The notes below the pieces were generated by a model, which was not told where the DNA came from, did not search any database, and saw nothing but the letters and a program-made list of their open reading frames with translations. Shown here in pieces: positions 47,139 through 57,375 of a stretch of 64,000 nucleotides of DNA. The DNA lies in assembly GCA_945901795.1 (NCBI GenBank), contig CAMDLP010000004.1, forward strand, positions 32,638 through 96,637, read 5' to 3'. The position numbers and the translations under genes are program-made. Source of the DNA: Akkermansia muciniphila. Its GTDB lineage: Bacteria; Verrucomicrobiota; Verrucomicrobiia; Verrucomicrobiales; Akkermansiaceae. The number at the start of each line of letters is the position of its first letter. Position 1 is the first letter of the stretch.

Positions 47139-48413
47139 ATGGCATCCGAGGAAAAGAACAAGCGTTTTAAGATCGAGCCCATGCTGGGTGGACTGGCTTT
47201 GCTGCTGCTTCTGGCAGGCTGCGTGTCCGTGCTCAGGCCCTTCATGACGGCCCTGTTGTGGGCGATCATCCTGTCATACGCCCTGCATCCCTTGCAGCGG
47301 GTTTTCACCCGTTGGTTTCGTGGCTCGCGGACCTTGGCGGCTTGTTTTGTCACGCTGACCATCACGGTTGTACTCGCCGGACCTATCGTTTTGATCGGCT
47401 TCAGCATTGCCCCGGACGCCAAGGATCTGGCGGAGGCGACGCGGAAATGGTTCATGGCGGCACCCGACCAAGCTCCGGCATGGGTGGTGCAAACGCCGCT
47501 GGTGGGCAAGGAGCTGGGAGTCTATTGGTCGAATTTCGCGGAGGACCGCAAGCCGATGTTGGAGCAACTCGACAAGGAGGTGAAGTCGTCGCTGCGGTCG
47601 AAAATCGTTACTGAAGGCGAGAATGGCCCGGTGGTGACGAACGGGCCGCCCGTGTCCAAGGCCAAAGCGGATGAGAAGCCCGAGGACAGTGACAGCAAGC
47701 CGATTCTCGTAGTTTTGTTAGGTAAGTTTTTTGGTTGGATGTGGAGCGCGCTGCTTTCGATCACTCTGGCGGTGGGGCAGGGGGTGGCGCAGTTGTTGTT
47801 GAGCGGGCTCCTGGCGTTTTTCCTCCTCAAGGACGCGGACATTCTTTCGCGGCGGGTCTCCGTCGCGGCGGACCGGTTGGCGGGCGAGCGGGGCCGGCAC
47901 CTGCTCAATGTGGCCGGCGGCACGGTGCGTGGCGTGATTTACGGGATTCTCGGCACGGCCATCGCCCAAGCCTTGGTCGCGGGCCTGGGGTTCTGGATGG
48001 CGGGGGTACCGGGCGCGGTGCTGCTCTCGGTGCTGACGTTCTTTTTCGCGGTGATCCCGTTCGGCCCGCCGATGATCTGGCTGCCGGCGGCGATGTGGTT
48101 GTTCGCCCAGGACAAGCCGGGGATGGCTATTTTCATGCTGATCTGGGGTGGTCTGGGAATCAGCAGCGTGGATAATTTCTTGCGGCCGTATCTAATCAGC
48201 CAGGGCAGCAAGATGCCGTTCGTGCTGATTTTCTGCGGGGTCATCGGCGGGGCCTTGTCGTTCGGGCTGGTGGGGGTTTTCCTCGGTCCCACACTGCTGG
48301 CGGTGGCGTTCCGACTGATCGAGGAATGGTCCTCGGCACCCGTCGGACCGGATGGAGAGTCGCTGCTTGTTGAGAGTTCGGGATTGCGCGAGTCACCGGC
48401 ATCGGACACATAG
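47139..48413 (+). CDS. AI-2E/PerM-family transporter
   Basis: A 424-residue membrane protein with about seven to eight helices. The N-terminal VLRPFMTALLWAIILSYALH and C-terminal SSVDNFLRPYLISQGSKMPF with GVFLGPTLLAVAF are signatures of the AI-2E/PerM (UPF0118) family. Members export autoinducer-2 or act as ion antiporters; the substrate here is unknown. An acidic linker (KADEKPEDSDSK) lies near residue 178. Confidence 0.92.
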   Translation: MASEEKNKRFKIEPMLGGLALLLLLAGCVSVLRPFMTALLWAIILSYALHPLQRVFTRWFRGSRTLAACFVTLTITVVLAGPIVLIGFSIAPDAKDLAEATRKWFMAAPDQAPAWVVQTPLVGKELGVYWSNFAEDRKPMLEQLDKEVKSSLRSKIVTEGENGPVVTNGPPVSKAKADEKPEDSDSKPILVVLLGKFFGWMWSALLSITLAVGQGVAQLLLSGLLAFFLLKDADILSRRVSVAADRLAGERGRHLLNVAGGTVRGVIYGILGTAIAQALVAGLGFWMAGVPGAVLLSVLTFFFAVIPFGPPMIWLPAAMWLFAQDKPGMAIFMLIWGGLGISSVDNFLRPYLISQGSKMPFVLIFCGVIGGALSFGLVGVFLGPTLLAVAFRLIEEWSSAPVGPDGESLLVESSGLRESPASDT

Positions 48414-48417
48414 CGGC

Positions 48418-49554
48418 ATGGCGGTGTGTTCCTCGGTGTTAGGCAAAGTGCTGGAAGTCTTCGAGCGGAATTTCCGCGACCGGGGGGAACTGGGCGCTTC
48501 TATCAGTACCTGGTGGAATGGCACCGAGATGATTTCACACGGCCACGGCTGGTGCGAGCGCGAGCAAGTCCGCGAGTGGACGGTGAACACGCTGGTGCCG
48601 GTTTATTCCGCGACGAAAGTCCCGGCGGCGGCGAGTTTGCTGCTGGCCTTGGAGGGGAGGGGACTTTCCGCGGAAACTCCCGTGCGCGAGGTCTGGCCGG
48701 CATTTCCCTTGGCGGAGGCGCGGTTTTCCCACCTGCTTTCGCACCAGTGCGGGCTGGCGGCGCTGGATCGGAAGGCGAGCGTGTTCGAGCATGCGGAGGT
48801 GGTCGCCGCCATCGAGGCGCAGGTGCCGGCGTGGCACTTGGGAGACGGGCAGGGCTATCACCCGCGGACTTTCGGCACGCTGGTGGACGAGCCGGTGCGC
48901 CGCCTAACCGGGCAGACGCTCGGGAGCTTCTGGCGGGAACAGATCGCCGCGCCGCTCGGCCTGGATTTCTGGATCGGTCTGCCGGAAGCCGAGTGGCCGC
49001 GGGTCGCACGGCTCTATCCGGGGAAGGCTGGCAAGGGCGATCTGGCAGATGCTTTTGACAAACAGCTCACCACCTCCGGCACCTTCACCCGCCGGGCGTT
49101 TTCCTCACCGCGCGGGCTGCATGCCATCCATGAAATGAACGAGCCTCGCGCCTGGTCCGCCGGTCTGCCCGCGCTCGGCGGGGTGGGCACTGCTTCGGCG
49201 CTGGCGAAATTCTATCAAGCGGTCATCGGCTCGATCGAAAGCCCGCTTTCACCCACCGTGCGACAGGCGCTCGCCACCCCGCAGGCGTCCGGCGACGACC
49301 GCGTTTTACTCCGTCCCACGGTCTTCACCTGCGGCGCGCAGCAAGACCCGCGCGATGCGGCGGGCCGGAAAATCCGCAACATTTACGGCCCGTCTCTCGC
49401 CGCTTTCGGTCATCCGGGCGCGGGTGGCAGCCACGCTTTGGGCGATCCGGCGACCGGGATTTCCTTCGCCTACGTGATGAACCAGATGGACCTCAGCGTA
49501 ATGCCCGGCGTGAAGTGTTTGGAAATGGTGGACGCGCTTTTTTCCGAGCTGTGA
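48418..49554 (+). CDS. Beta-lactamase-fold serine hydrolase (class C-like)
   Basis: A 378-residue member of the class C beta-lactamase/esterase family. The nucleophile motif S-x-x-K is YSATK (Ser64, Lys67). LLSHQCGL follows near 110, a Tyr motif is in GYHPRTFG, and the third motif is HPGAGG. No signal peptide is seen, so it may be a cytoplasmic esterase or peptidase rather than an antibiotic-resistance enzyme. The start at 48418 follows the AI-2E gene by 4 bases. Confidence 0.87.
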   Translation: MAVCSSVLGKVLEVFERNFRDRGELGASISTWWNGTEMISHGHGWCEREQVREWTVNTLVPVYSATKVPAAASLLLALEGRGLSAETPVREVWPAFPLAEARFSHLLSHQCGLAALDRKASVFEHAEVVAAIEAQVPAWHLGDGQGYHPRTFGTLVDEPVRRLTGQTLGSFWREQIAAPLGLDFWIGLPEAEWPRVARLYPGKAGKGDLADAFDKQLTTSGTFTRRAFSSPRGLHAIHEMNEPRAWSAGLPALGGVGTASALAKFYQAVIGSIESPLSPTVRQALATPQASGDDRVLLRPTVFTCGAQQDPRDAAGRKIRNIYGPSLAAFGHPGAGGSHALGDPATGISFAYVMNQMDLSVMPGVKCLEMVDALFSEL

Positions 49555-49660
49555 AGAGTCTCTGTTCAGTTTCTATCGTAGGGTTGGCATCGATGAGTTT
49601 TGGCGGCGGTGACAAGACGCTGCCACCCGCCGGGGGGCGGTGAGGGCGCCGGAAACTAGG

Positions 49661-49689
49661 TTGAACATTTTTCGACGGTCGATTACATA
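49661..49689 (+). promoter_or_regulatory. Candidate sigma-70-type promoter of the PEPCK-like gene
   Basis: TTGAAC and TACATA are separated by exactly 17 bases, about 120 bases before the ATG at 49809. It is a good match to the general bacterial consensus, but this phylum's promoters are little studied, so it is only a candidate. Confidence 0.4.
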
Positions 49690-49808
49690 TCGGACCAGTC
49701 CACACCGAGGCGGAAAAATCGTCCGAAATTATGCAGGTCCCGCTTCCGATTTGGCCTGAAGCTTGCTTATGGTCCCTCCGAGCCCAAGACACGCACGCTC
49801 TCTCCACC

Positions 49809-52800
49809 ATGCCCAATCTCAAAGACAAAATCGGATTCACTGCAAACGGCCCCGCCATCGCCTCTCCCGCCGAGGAAAACCGCTTGCGCGAGTTCGTCAA
49901 CCTGAAGCTGGCGGCGCGGGGTTACCCGATCGTCGGTGACGAGGCGGACTATCCATTTCTCGATCTCGGACGCTCGCTGATCGCGAGTTTTCAGGAGAAA
50001 ATGCGCTTGCTCTCGGACTATCTTTGCCCGGCGGACGCGTCGATCGACGCCTTCCTGCGCGACTATCTGGGCAGCGAAATCGTGGCGGAGGTTTTTCCGG
50101 ACGCGATGCATTTGCTGCCCTCCGCGCCGCTGATCATGGAGCGCCACGGGATCGCCCGGATGCTTTCTCTGCCGCCGGATGAGGATGAATTCAAGTCGTC
50201 GATCCTGAGTTCCTATCGGGTTTATCAAGGAGTTTGCCACAATCCGGCGAGCGATCGGCGGACGACGGAGGGGGTTTTCCACGTGGCGGAAGGCGGCTTG
50301 CCGGTGCCTGCGGACAAGAAATCGGTGCCGAAGGCGGTGTTCGCGCGCTTGCTGAAAAATGCGCTCACCCCGCCGCTGGACATCATGACGCTGCCCTTCA
50401 CCGGGACGAGTAAGGAGCCGGCGAAAGTCTTCGTCTCGCTGCTGTTGCGTCCGGTGGTCGCACCGGAAGTGCCGGGCGTTTCGCCAGAGAAATCGATGGA
50501 AACGCGCTTCTTCGCGCCGGGAAATTTGGTGAGTAACCTGGACTTCGTGGAGAGCATTTTCGGCAACGGCGGCGATCCGTTCCTGCCGGACAACGACGCC
50601 CGCCTCGATGCGGAACATTGGTCCGGCCACACCGGTTGCGTGATCCTCGCGCCCCATCTCGTTTCCCTCAAAAAGAAGGACCTCGGGCTTCCTAACGTGG
50701 TCGACGCGACGGAGCGCCAGAAGCGCGAGGGCATGTGCTGGACCTCGCCGGACGAGCTCTACAACGGGGGCGGCGCGTTCAAGATCACCTGCCGCGACAA
50801 ACGCGGGATCATCGTAACGATCATCGCGGACAATTACTACGGCTACTGCAAGAAGGAGGTGAAAACCCAGCTCAGCTACGCGGCGAACCTCTTCGGCAAC
50901 GCGGAGGAGGAACACGCCGGCGGCGCGATCGCGTTTCCGAGTTTCGATCTGGGAGAGGATTTCTCGCTGAGCGACTACACGCGCCCGGTGGACCACAAGT
51001 TCTCGGGACTTACCAGCCGCTACGGCGAGATTTTCGACCTCCAGCCCGAGGGCTACGGCATCGACAAGCACTTCCCCGACATCCTCTACGTGCCGGAGGA
51101 CGTTCACATCGACCTGCACAGCCAGTTGGTGACGTGGACGAACGAAAGCGGTGCGCAAAAGATCCCGCTCCAGCCGGGAATCACCTACGTCCTGCCGTCC
51201 GGCTACAAGGTGGAGATGGTCAAGCCTACCGCCGGCCAGCGCTGGCGCCTGATAGGAACGACGGCGGAAGGGACGTTCTGCCACAAGCCCTGCACCGTTT
51301 CCGGCGGCGGGAAGTCGGAGATTTCCAAATCGCTATCAGATGCGATGATCACCGCCGCGGTGCTGGTCCATAATTTGAAGAAGGATCTCGATATCGCCTG
51401 GGACATCATCAACCACGATTTCTCCAACCGTTACCGCAATCCCATCGAGCCCGGCAAACCCGGCCGCCCGCTGCTGAGCTCCGAGCGCTCGCTGGGCTCC
51501 GTCATCCGGCTGCTCACGCCGAATCCGGCCTACACGGATGAATACAACCAGTGGCTCGGCACCTTCGGACGCTTCGTGCGAGATCTCGTTTTCATCATCA
51601 AACGCTTCCACAAACCCAGCTGGGGCGAGGACTGGCGCAAGCGTTTCACCGTGGATCTCATCAACGGCGCGCCCGGTCGCCAGTTGATCTATCGGCGCCA
51701 GCGGCTTGTCACACAATACCTCCGCGTCGGCTTCACCGAGGACGGCACCTGGCGCACCTTCAGCATCCGCAAGGACTTCGCCCCGGCGAAAAAAATCCAG
51801 ACCGAGGACGACATCAGCGCCTCGATGGTCGTGCCGCGCAGCGCGGTGGCAGGACTCCATCCGGACCTCCAAAACCCGTCCGTCAAGTTTGTTAAAAACT
51901 GCGAATACCGGCTATTCCAACGCCCGGACGACGCCATCATCCGCGGCTATGACAAGCGGACGGAAAGCGACTTCAGCCAGGGAGGCCTGTTTTTCTCGAA
52001 CTACGAGCCGATCTCCCGCCCGGACGCCGCGGCGATGGTGAAGGACGCCATCCGCTTCGAGCAGTTCACGCCGCCACTGCGGAAGATGCTCGGCGCCTTC
52101 GTCGATGGAGAAAAGCCCGCCTACGTCGTGAGCTCGCACCTGCCGCGCATCGTCGATGGCAAGCCGACGAAAAACCCGCGCTACCTCCAGAACCGCCCGG
52201 ACCTCGAAGACCCGCGCTCGCTCTATTTGGCCCAGCTCGGCGCGCGCCTTTTCCGCCGCCTGCCGCTCGACGCGCCGGTGCTCAAACCGGTGAACTCGGT
52301 GCTCGCCGGCCGCCGCAACAACCCGCCGGACGAGGCCGCTGGCATCCGCGCGCTCGCCGTTTACAACCCGATCCACTATCAGGAGCTGCCCGAGTTGTTC
52401 ATGGATTTCATCGCCTCGCTCACCGGCAAAAGCCCGTCCACCACCGGCGCAGGCAGCGAGGGCGCGCTGACGAAAGGCCCGTTCAACGCGATCCTGCCGA
52501 TCCACGACGTCAACGCCGCGCTGGTTTCATTCCTCCTAACGAACTACCACGGCTTCACCAGCGCCGCCGGCCACATCGGCCGGAAATACCGCGTCGACCA
52601 CGACATCAGCCTGCTCGTCCCCGAGGTTTGGTCGCGGATGTTCATCCCCGAGCGCGAGCCGGACTATCTGATCAAGAACGGCTACCTCGAAAAGATCGAG
52701 GACTTTACTCACGAAGGCAAACTCATCGAAGCGAGCCGCCTCGGCTACCGCATCACCGAGAGTTTCGTGACCACTTTTTTCGGCCGGATCTTCTCCGCGG

Positions 52801-53288
52801 CGGACACCGTCTTCAGCGAGGACATGCTGCGGCCCGAGTTGCAGTCGATGGGTGACTTCATCGACGGGCTCGACAACATCATCGAGACCCAACGCCGCGT
52901 CGCGCTCAACTACTTCCAAGACGGCAGCATCGACGTCGCCTGCCCGCCGCTCAAGGCGCTGCTCAACATCATGGCTTACGGCGTGGATGATGGGAAAACC
53001 ATCACCGATCCGTCTATCCGCTCGCTCTTCACCCGCGAGTCGCTGATTTCCTCCGACTGGTATCAGGCGCGTCTCGACGCCAAGGCCGGCGTGGACCAGG
53101 CGCTCTGGAAGCGCCACCTCGCCTATCTGGAAACCTTCCTCACCAAGCCGAACTATCAGAGCGAGCTCAAGCGGCTGAAAATCGAGGAACGCATCGCCAA
53201 GGCGAAGGCCACGCTCGCTCACGTCAGCTCGCCGGGCTACCGGGAGAGCCTCGTCGGCATGATCGGCGCGGACCCGGCGCTGGTTTGA
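49809..53288 (+). CDS. Probable pyrophosphate-type phosphoenolpyruvate carboxykinase
   Basis: A very large soluble protein of 1,159 residues with no signal or membrane segment. Near residues 495-510 it has a P-loop-like motif CTVSGGGKSEISKS. Size and this loop fit the PPi-dependent PEP carboxykinases known from Propionibacterium and Entamoeba, which interconvert oxaloacetate, PPi, PEP, phosphate and CO2. This is an inference from length and motif; I could not align it. It stands alone. The start (MPNLKDKIGF) is chosen because the frame further upstream lies in the promoter region. Confidence 0.55.
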   Translation: MPNLKDKIGFTANGPAIASPAEENRLREFVNLKLAARGYPIVGDEADYPFLDLGRSLIASFQEKMRLLSDYLCPADASIDAFLRDYLGSEIVAEVFPDAMHLLPSAPLIMERHGIARMLSLPPDEDEFKSSILSSYRVYQGVCHNPASDRRTTEGVFHVAEGGLPVPADKKSVPKAVFARLLKNALTPPLDIMTLPFTGTSKEPAKVFVSLLLRPVVAPEVPGVSPEKSMETRFFAPGNLVSNLDFVESIFGNGGDPFLPDNDARLDAEHWSGHTGCVILAPHLVSLKKKDLGLPNVVDATERQKREGMCWTSPDELYNGGGAFKITCRDKRGIIVTIIADNYYGYCKKEVKTQLSYAANLFGNAEEEHAGGAIAFPSFDLGEDFSLSDYTRPVDHKFSGLTSRYGEIFDLQPEGYGIDKHFPDILYVPEDVHIDLHSQLVTWTNESGAQKIPLQPGITYVLPSGYKVEMVKPTAGQRWRLIGTTAEGTFCHKPCTVSGGGKSEISKSLSDAMITAAVLVHNLKKDLDIAWDIINHDFSNRYRNPIEPGKPGRPLLSSERSLGSVIRLLTPNPAYTDEYNQWLGTFGRFVRDLVFIIKRFHKPSWGEDWRKRFTVDLINGAPGRQLIYRRQRLVTQYLRVGFTEDGTWRTFSIRKDFAPAKKIQTEDDISASMVVPRSAVAGLHPDLQNPSVKFVKNCEYRLFQRPDDAIIRGYDKRTESDFSQGGLFFSNYEPISRPDAAAMVKDAIRFEQFTPPLRKMLGAFVDGEKPAYVVSSHLPRIVDGKPTKNPRYLQNRPDLEDPRSLYLAQLGARLFRRLPLDAPVLKPVNSVLAGRRNNPPDEAAGIRALAVYNPIHYQELPELFMDFIASLTGKSPSTTGAGSEGALTKGPFNAILPIHDVNAALVSFLLTNYHGFTSAAGHIGRKYRVDHDISLLVPEVWSRMFIPEREPDYLIKNGYLEKIEDFTHEGKLIEASRLGYRITESFVTTFFGRIFSAADTVFSEDMLRPELQSMGDFIDGLDNIIETQRRVALNYFQDGSIDVACPPLKALLNIMAYGVDDGKTITDPSIRSLFTRESLISSDWYQARLDAKAGVDQALWKRHLAYLETFLTKPNYQSELKRLKIEERIAKAKATLAHVSSPGYRESLVGMIGADPALV

Positions 53289-53306
53289 GAATGGGACTTA
53301 TAAGAC

Positions 53307-53795
53307 CTATGGCGCGTCGTCGCCGTGCTCGTCGAAGTCCATCTCGCGGACGCGCTTGCGGTCGCGCTCGAGCTCGACGTGCTTGCGGAGCAGCTCGCGG
53401 ACTTGCTCGCCGCCGTGGATGGCGGGGATGACGAGGTTCGGCAGGGTGCGGTCGGACGTTTCCATCACGATGGACGCGAGGCCGGTGAGGCGCATCCACC
53501 AGGGGCGGACCATCTGCGAGTCCTTGACTCGATAGAGTTCGATTTCGTCGATCTTCTGGTTGATGACGCCGCGGGTGAGGCGCAACCGCTCGCTGGTGAG
53601 TTCGAAAACCTGCGTGCGGACGACGAGGTAGCGCCAGACCAGATAGAAAGCAGGCAGTGCGAGGGCGATCGCCGCGGGCGGGAAAAACAAGCTGCCGACA
53701 AGGATGCCAGCGGCGGCGAGCAAGGCGGCGGTGAACGGTCCGAGGTTGAGCCACTGGGAGGAGCTGCCTTTCCAAAGCGAGTTTTCTTCAGTCAT
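53307..53795 (-). CDS. Membrane protein with bacterial PH domain
   Basis: A 162-residue protein with a two-helix hairpin near residues 17-55 followed by a bPH2-like domain (RTQVFELTSERLRLTRGVIN, then ELYRVKDSQMV). The family is YdbS/YdbT-like and of unknown role, thought to be membrane-associated. The tail is highly charged. The start at 53795 is preferred over two upstream in-frame starts. It is convergent with the PEPCK-like gene. Confidence 0.82.
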   Translation of the reverse strand: MTEENSLWKGSSSQWLNLGPFTAALLAAAGILVGSLFFPPAAIALALPAFYLVWRYLVVRTQVFELTSERLRLTRGVINQKIDEIELYRVKDSQMVRPWWMRLTGLASIVMETSDRTLPNLVIPAIHGGEQVRELLRKHVELERDRKRVREMDFDEHGDDAP

Positions 53796-53870
53796 GACGC
53801 GGAGCATGGTTCCGCCACCCCGCACTCGGCAAGAGGAGAATGAAGATGGATTTCCAACGGTGCTGGAATC

Positions 53871-54281
53871 TCAGGGCAAGCCGAGGAAACTGCGGGCGGC
53901 CGAGCGGATCTTTTCAATCTCCTCGTCGCTGTAATCCCGCTTTCCCTCGTAAACCCAGACAGTGCCGGGCCACGCAGGGTCGTTCGCCGAACGGCCGACG
54001 ATGTGGATGTGCATCTGCCGGACCTGGTTGCCGATGCAGGCGACGTTGAGTTTTTCCGGATGGAAATAACCGGCGACGAATTCCGAGACGCGGCGCACGG
54101 TGGCCATGACTTCCTCGTATTGGCCGGGTGGCAGCTGGTGCAAGTCCTCGATGCCCTCGACCTCGGGGACGAGTAGCAGCCAGGGAAACAGCGCGTTGTT
54201 TTTCAAAAGCAAACGGCAGCCGCCGAGCCGACCGATTTCAAAGCCGCCGGAAGCGAGACGTGGGTGAATTTCGAATGCCAT
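53871..54281 (-). CDS. HIT-domain hydrolase
   Basis: A 136-residue histidine-triad protein. The active-site run reads QMHIHIVGR near residue 91, a shortened triad as in the HIT subgroup that continues NDPAWPGTVW. HIT proteins hydrolyse nucleotide-linked phosphates (for example Ap4A or AMP adducts). The start at 54281 (MAFEIHPR) agrees with the family. It is divergent from the MFS gene. Confidence 0.87.
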   Translation of the reverse strand: MAFEIHPRLASGGFEIGRLGGCRLLLKNNALFPWLLLVPEVEGIEDLHQLPPGQYEEVMATVRRVSEFVAGYFHPEKLNVACIGNQVRQMHIHIVGRSANDPAWPGTVWVYEGKRDYSDEEIEKIRSAARSFLGLP

Positions 54282-54354
54282 GCGGGAATAAAGACAGACG
54301 AGCGCGGATCTGTCACCCTTGCAGTGACCGGCCAAGTCGCTATAACCCGGCGAG

Positions 54355-55674
54355 ATGAACCTGCGCCGCCTCTACCCGCTCCATGGATTCCCGCAGCAGC
54401 GGCAGCTCTGGTCGTGGATCTCGTTCGACGTGGCGAACCAGTCGTTCACGCTCATCATCAACACGCTGCTGTTCTCGATCTTTTTCTCGCAGGTGGTCGT
54501 GCGAAACGACGCCATCGACGACCGCGTCTGGGCGCTGACCTACGGCGGCAGCATGCTGCTCACGGCGATCTTGTCGCCGCTGGCCGGGGCGGCAGCCGAC
54601 GAGCGCTGTTGGAAAAAACGCTTCCTCATCGGCTCCGGCCTGCTGTGCGGAATTTCCACCTGCGCGCTGGGCTTCATCCAACCGGGGCAAATGTGGCTGG
54701 CGATCCTGCTCTACGTCCCGGCGAATTTCGCGTTCTCGATCGGCGAGAACTTCCTCGCGAGCTTCCTGCCTGGACTGGCGAAACAAAACGAAGTCGGCCG
54801 GGTAAGCGGTTTCTCATGGGCCTGCGCCTATGCCGCCGCGTTGCTGCTGCTCGTCCTAACCGCAGGGACGATGGTCGTTCTCAAGCTGGAATCCGCCGAC
54901 ACTTGGCGGCCGTTTTTCGCCTTTTCAGGGCTGTGGTTCCTTGCCTTCACCATCCCCACGATGCTCTGGCTGCACGAACCGCAAGTGCCGCGCGTCACTC
55001 ATCCAGGAAGGAACTTGCTCACCGCCGGATTCGTGCGGCTGGCGGAAACGGTCCGGGAAACCGCGCGCTACCGGGACCTCGCGCTGCTGCTGGTCGCCTC
55101 GCTGTTCTACGGCACGGGCATGAGCGTGGTGGTGTTCTTCGCGGGCAAGCTGGCGGCGGAATACGGATTCCAACAGGTTGGTCTGGTCGTCTTCGTGGCG
55201 GTGATCACCGTCTCGGGAATCATCGGCACGATCATCCCCACGCTCTATCAGGACAAGCTCGGCCACCGGCGCTCGGTGTTGATCTTTCTCGTGATCTGGC
55301 TGGCGACGGCGCTGGGCTTCGCCCTCTACGCCTATCTTTACGAATCCCACGCCCAGAGCGGCGCGGCGGGCAAGTATCCGACGTGGCCGCTGTGGCTGAT
55401 TGGAAACCTGCTAGGATTCGGACTCGGCTCTCTGGGCTCGGCGAACCGCGCGTTCGTCAGTTACCTCGCCCCGCCTAACCGCGAGGCGGAGGTCTTCGGA
55501 ATCTGGGGCCTGATGTGGAAATTGTCCGCGATCACCACGTTTCCCTTCGCCTGGGTGAAGGACACGATGGGAACCGCGCCCGCGCTGCTGGTGCTTGCGG
55601 GCTTCATTCTAGCCGGTCTGGTGCTGACGCTGATGATCGACGAGCGCCGCGGCTTGGCGGCACGGGAAAAATAA
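54355..55674 (+). CDS. MFS transporter, UMF1/Atg22-like
   Basis: A 439-residue transporter with about twelve helices. The start SWISFDVANQSFTLIINTLL and the segment LGFGLGSLGSANRAFVSYL with PPNREAEVFGIWGL belong to the UMF1 (Atg22-like) family of the major facilitator superfamily. Eukaryotic relatives export amino acids from vacuoles; the bacterial substrate is unknown. Confidence 0.9.
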   Translation: MNLRRLYPLHGFPQQRQLWSWISFDVANQSFTLIINTLLFSIFFSQVVVRNDAIDDRVWALTYGGSMLLTAILSPLAGAAADERCWKKRFLIGSGLLCGISTCALGFIQPGQMWLAILLYVPANFAFSIGENFLASFLPGLAKQNEVGRVSGFSWACAYAAALLLLVLTAGTMVVLKLESADTWRPFFAFSGLWFLAFTIPTMLWLHEPQVPRVTHPGRNLLTAGFVRLAETVRETARYRDLALLLVASLFYGTGMSVVVFFAGKLAAEYGFQQVGLVVFVAVITVSGIIGTIIPTLYQDKLGHRRSVLIFLVIWLATALGFALYAYLYESHAQSGAAGKYPTWPLWLIGNLLGFGLGSLGSANRAFVSYLAPPNREAEVFGIWGLMWKLSAITTFPFAWVKDTMGTAPALLVLAGFILAGLVLTLMIDERRGLAAREK

Positions 55675-55748
55675 TTTCGGGTATTTTCCAAGAAACTCGG
55701 CGGCGGTGGGTCTTCCAAGTGAAGCCCGTAACTCAAACCTTGTTTCCC

Positions 55749-57254
55749 ATGAACCCGAATATCAATTCCAGACCCGCAGTCCCGAAGCAGAGATTCTGGC
55801 AGAACCTCGGCGGCGGCTCATTGTCCATTTCCGTGATCCTCCACCTCTTCCTGCTCGCCGGCGGCGTAGTCTGGGTGTTCCAGGTCATTCCCGAGGCGAA
55901 GAAAGACGACGTGGATTTCACCACCCGCTCCGGAGGAGGACCATCGTCATCCGAGCGGCGTGACACCCAACAGCGCGCGCAAATGATCCAGCCGAATCTC
56001 TCGCGGGTCTCCGCCCGCGACGTGGCTAACGGCCTGACACTCCCGGAGCCCGAGCAAGTTGTCCAAATGGCTTCGCTCGGAGGAATCGGCGCCAACTCAC
56101 TCACGAAAGGCCCCGGCGGCGCAGGCAGCGGTAGTGACTTCGGAAAGAACGGTTGGCAAGGAGGCTCCATGACCCCCGGCGGCGGAACCGGCCCGCTCTT
56201 CCGCATGATCCCGCCGGACATGGGCAAGCGTTGCTCCAAGAGCGACCGCCTCGCCCGCCTCAAGGACAACGGCGGCACGCCGGCCTGCGAGGAAGCCGTC
56301 GTGAAAGGACTGCGTTGGTTGAAAGCCAATCAGAATCCCGACGGCTCCTGGGCCACTGCTAATCAATCCGCCATGACCGGTCTGGCGCTGCTGGCTTACT
56401 TCGGCCATTGCGAGACCCCCTTGTCCGAGGAATTTGGCGAATCCTGCATGAGAGGCATCGTCTATCTGGTTGGCGTGGGCATGCAAAACAAAGGCCCGCT
56501 GGTTTCTAACGTCGCATCTCAAAGTGGCCCATACGAGCACGGCATCGCCACTTATGCCTTGGGCGAAGCCGCCACCTTTTGCAAGGAACTGAAACTGGAG
56601 ATACCTAACCTCATGGAGGTGACCGAAAAAGCCGGCCAATTCATCATCGACAACCAGCACGGCAACGGCGGCTGGTCTTACGCGTACACCATCCAAGGTG
56701 GTCACACCGACTCCTCGGTCGTCGGCTGGCAACTTCAGGCCCTCAAGGCCTGCCATCACACCAAGATTAATTACCAGGGCATAGACGTCGCGGTCAGGCA
56801 AGGCCTCGACTACTTGGCGGCGCTCCAGGGCGAGAACGGCAGCTTTGGTTACTCCGGCCCGGGCGGCGATAACCTAACCGGAGTGGGCGTCCTCTGCCAC
56901 CAGATGTGGGGCAAGGGCAAGTCCAAGGAGGCCCGCAACGGCGTCAAATACCTCAAGGAAAACTTAAAACTGGATTGGAACACCGTAGACTCCGATCTTT
57001 ACAGCCATTATTACGCATCCCAAGCCATGATGCAGGCGGGCGGCAGCAATTGGAAATCCTACAACGATCTCTTCCGCGACCAACTCCTCGACAATCAGAA
57101 CCCGGATGGCTCATGGAAGGCTCCCAAGTTCGCGGGCCACGGCCAAGCTCCCGCCAATGATGTTTACCGCAACACTCTCTGCATCCTGATGTTGGAAGTT
57201 TACTACCGCTTCCTCAACTCCAGCGGCGGTGCCGGCGAGCGTCCGGGGATTTGA
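55749..57254 (+). CDS. Membrane-anchored prenyltransferase/squalene-oxidase-repeat protein
   Basis: A 501-residue protein with one N-terminal membrane helix (LSISVILHLFLLAGGVVWVF), a Gly/Ser-rich linker (about 65-140), then an alpha-toroid domain of squalene-cyclase-type repeats (LKANQNPDGSWATANQS near 200, LAALQGENGSFGYSG near 360, LLDNQNPDGSWKAPKF near 450). The catalytic DxDD of true cyclases is not seen, so it is probably a periplasmic binding or unknown-enzyme fold common in this superphylum. The start at 55749 is 75 bases after the MFS gene. Confidence 0.82.
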   Translation: MNPNINSRPAVPKQRFWQNLGGGSLSISVILHLFLLAGGVVWVFQVIPEAKKDDVDFTTRSGGGPSSSERRDTQQRAQMIQPNLSRVSARDVANGLTLPEPEQVVQMASLGGIGANSLTKGPGGAGSGSDFGKNGWQGGSMTPGGGTGPLFRMIPPDMGKRCSKSDRLARLKDNGGTPACEEAVVKGLRWLKANQNPDGSWATANQSAMTGLALLAYFGHCETPLSEEFGESCMRGIVYLVGVGMQNKGPLVSNVASQSGPYEHGIATYALGEAATFCKELKLEIPNLMEVTEKAGQFIIDNQHGNGGWSYAYTIQGGHTDSSVVGWQLQALKACHHTKINYQGIDVAVRQGLDYLAALQGENGSFGYSGPGGDNLTGVGVLCHQMWGKGKSKEARNGVKYLKENLKLDWNTVDSDLYSHYYASQAMMQAGGSNWKSYNDLFRDQLLDNQNPDGSWKAPKFAGHGQAPANDVYRNTLCILMLEVYYRFLNSSGGAGERPGI

Positions 57255-57375
57255 AATCTCACTCCTCCGGCTTGCCGAGTGCTAACAAGCCTCCCCCCGG
57301 ACCCTGACCCGCAAGTGCAAATCCCGAGGAAATCCGGTTGCGATCTGAGGAAAAAGCAGCCATCTTGCTAACGGA

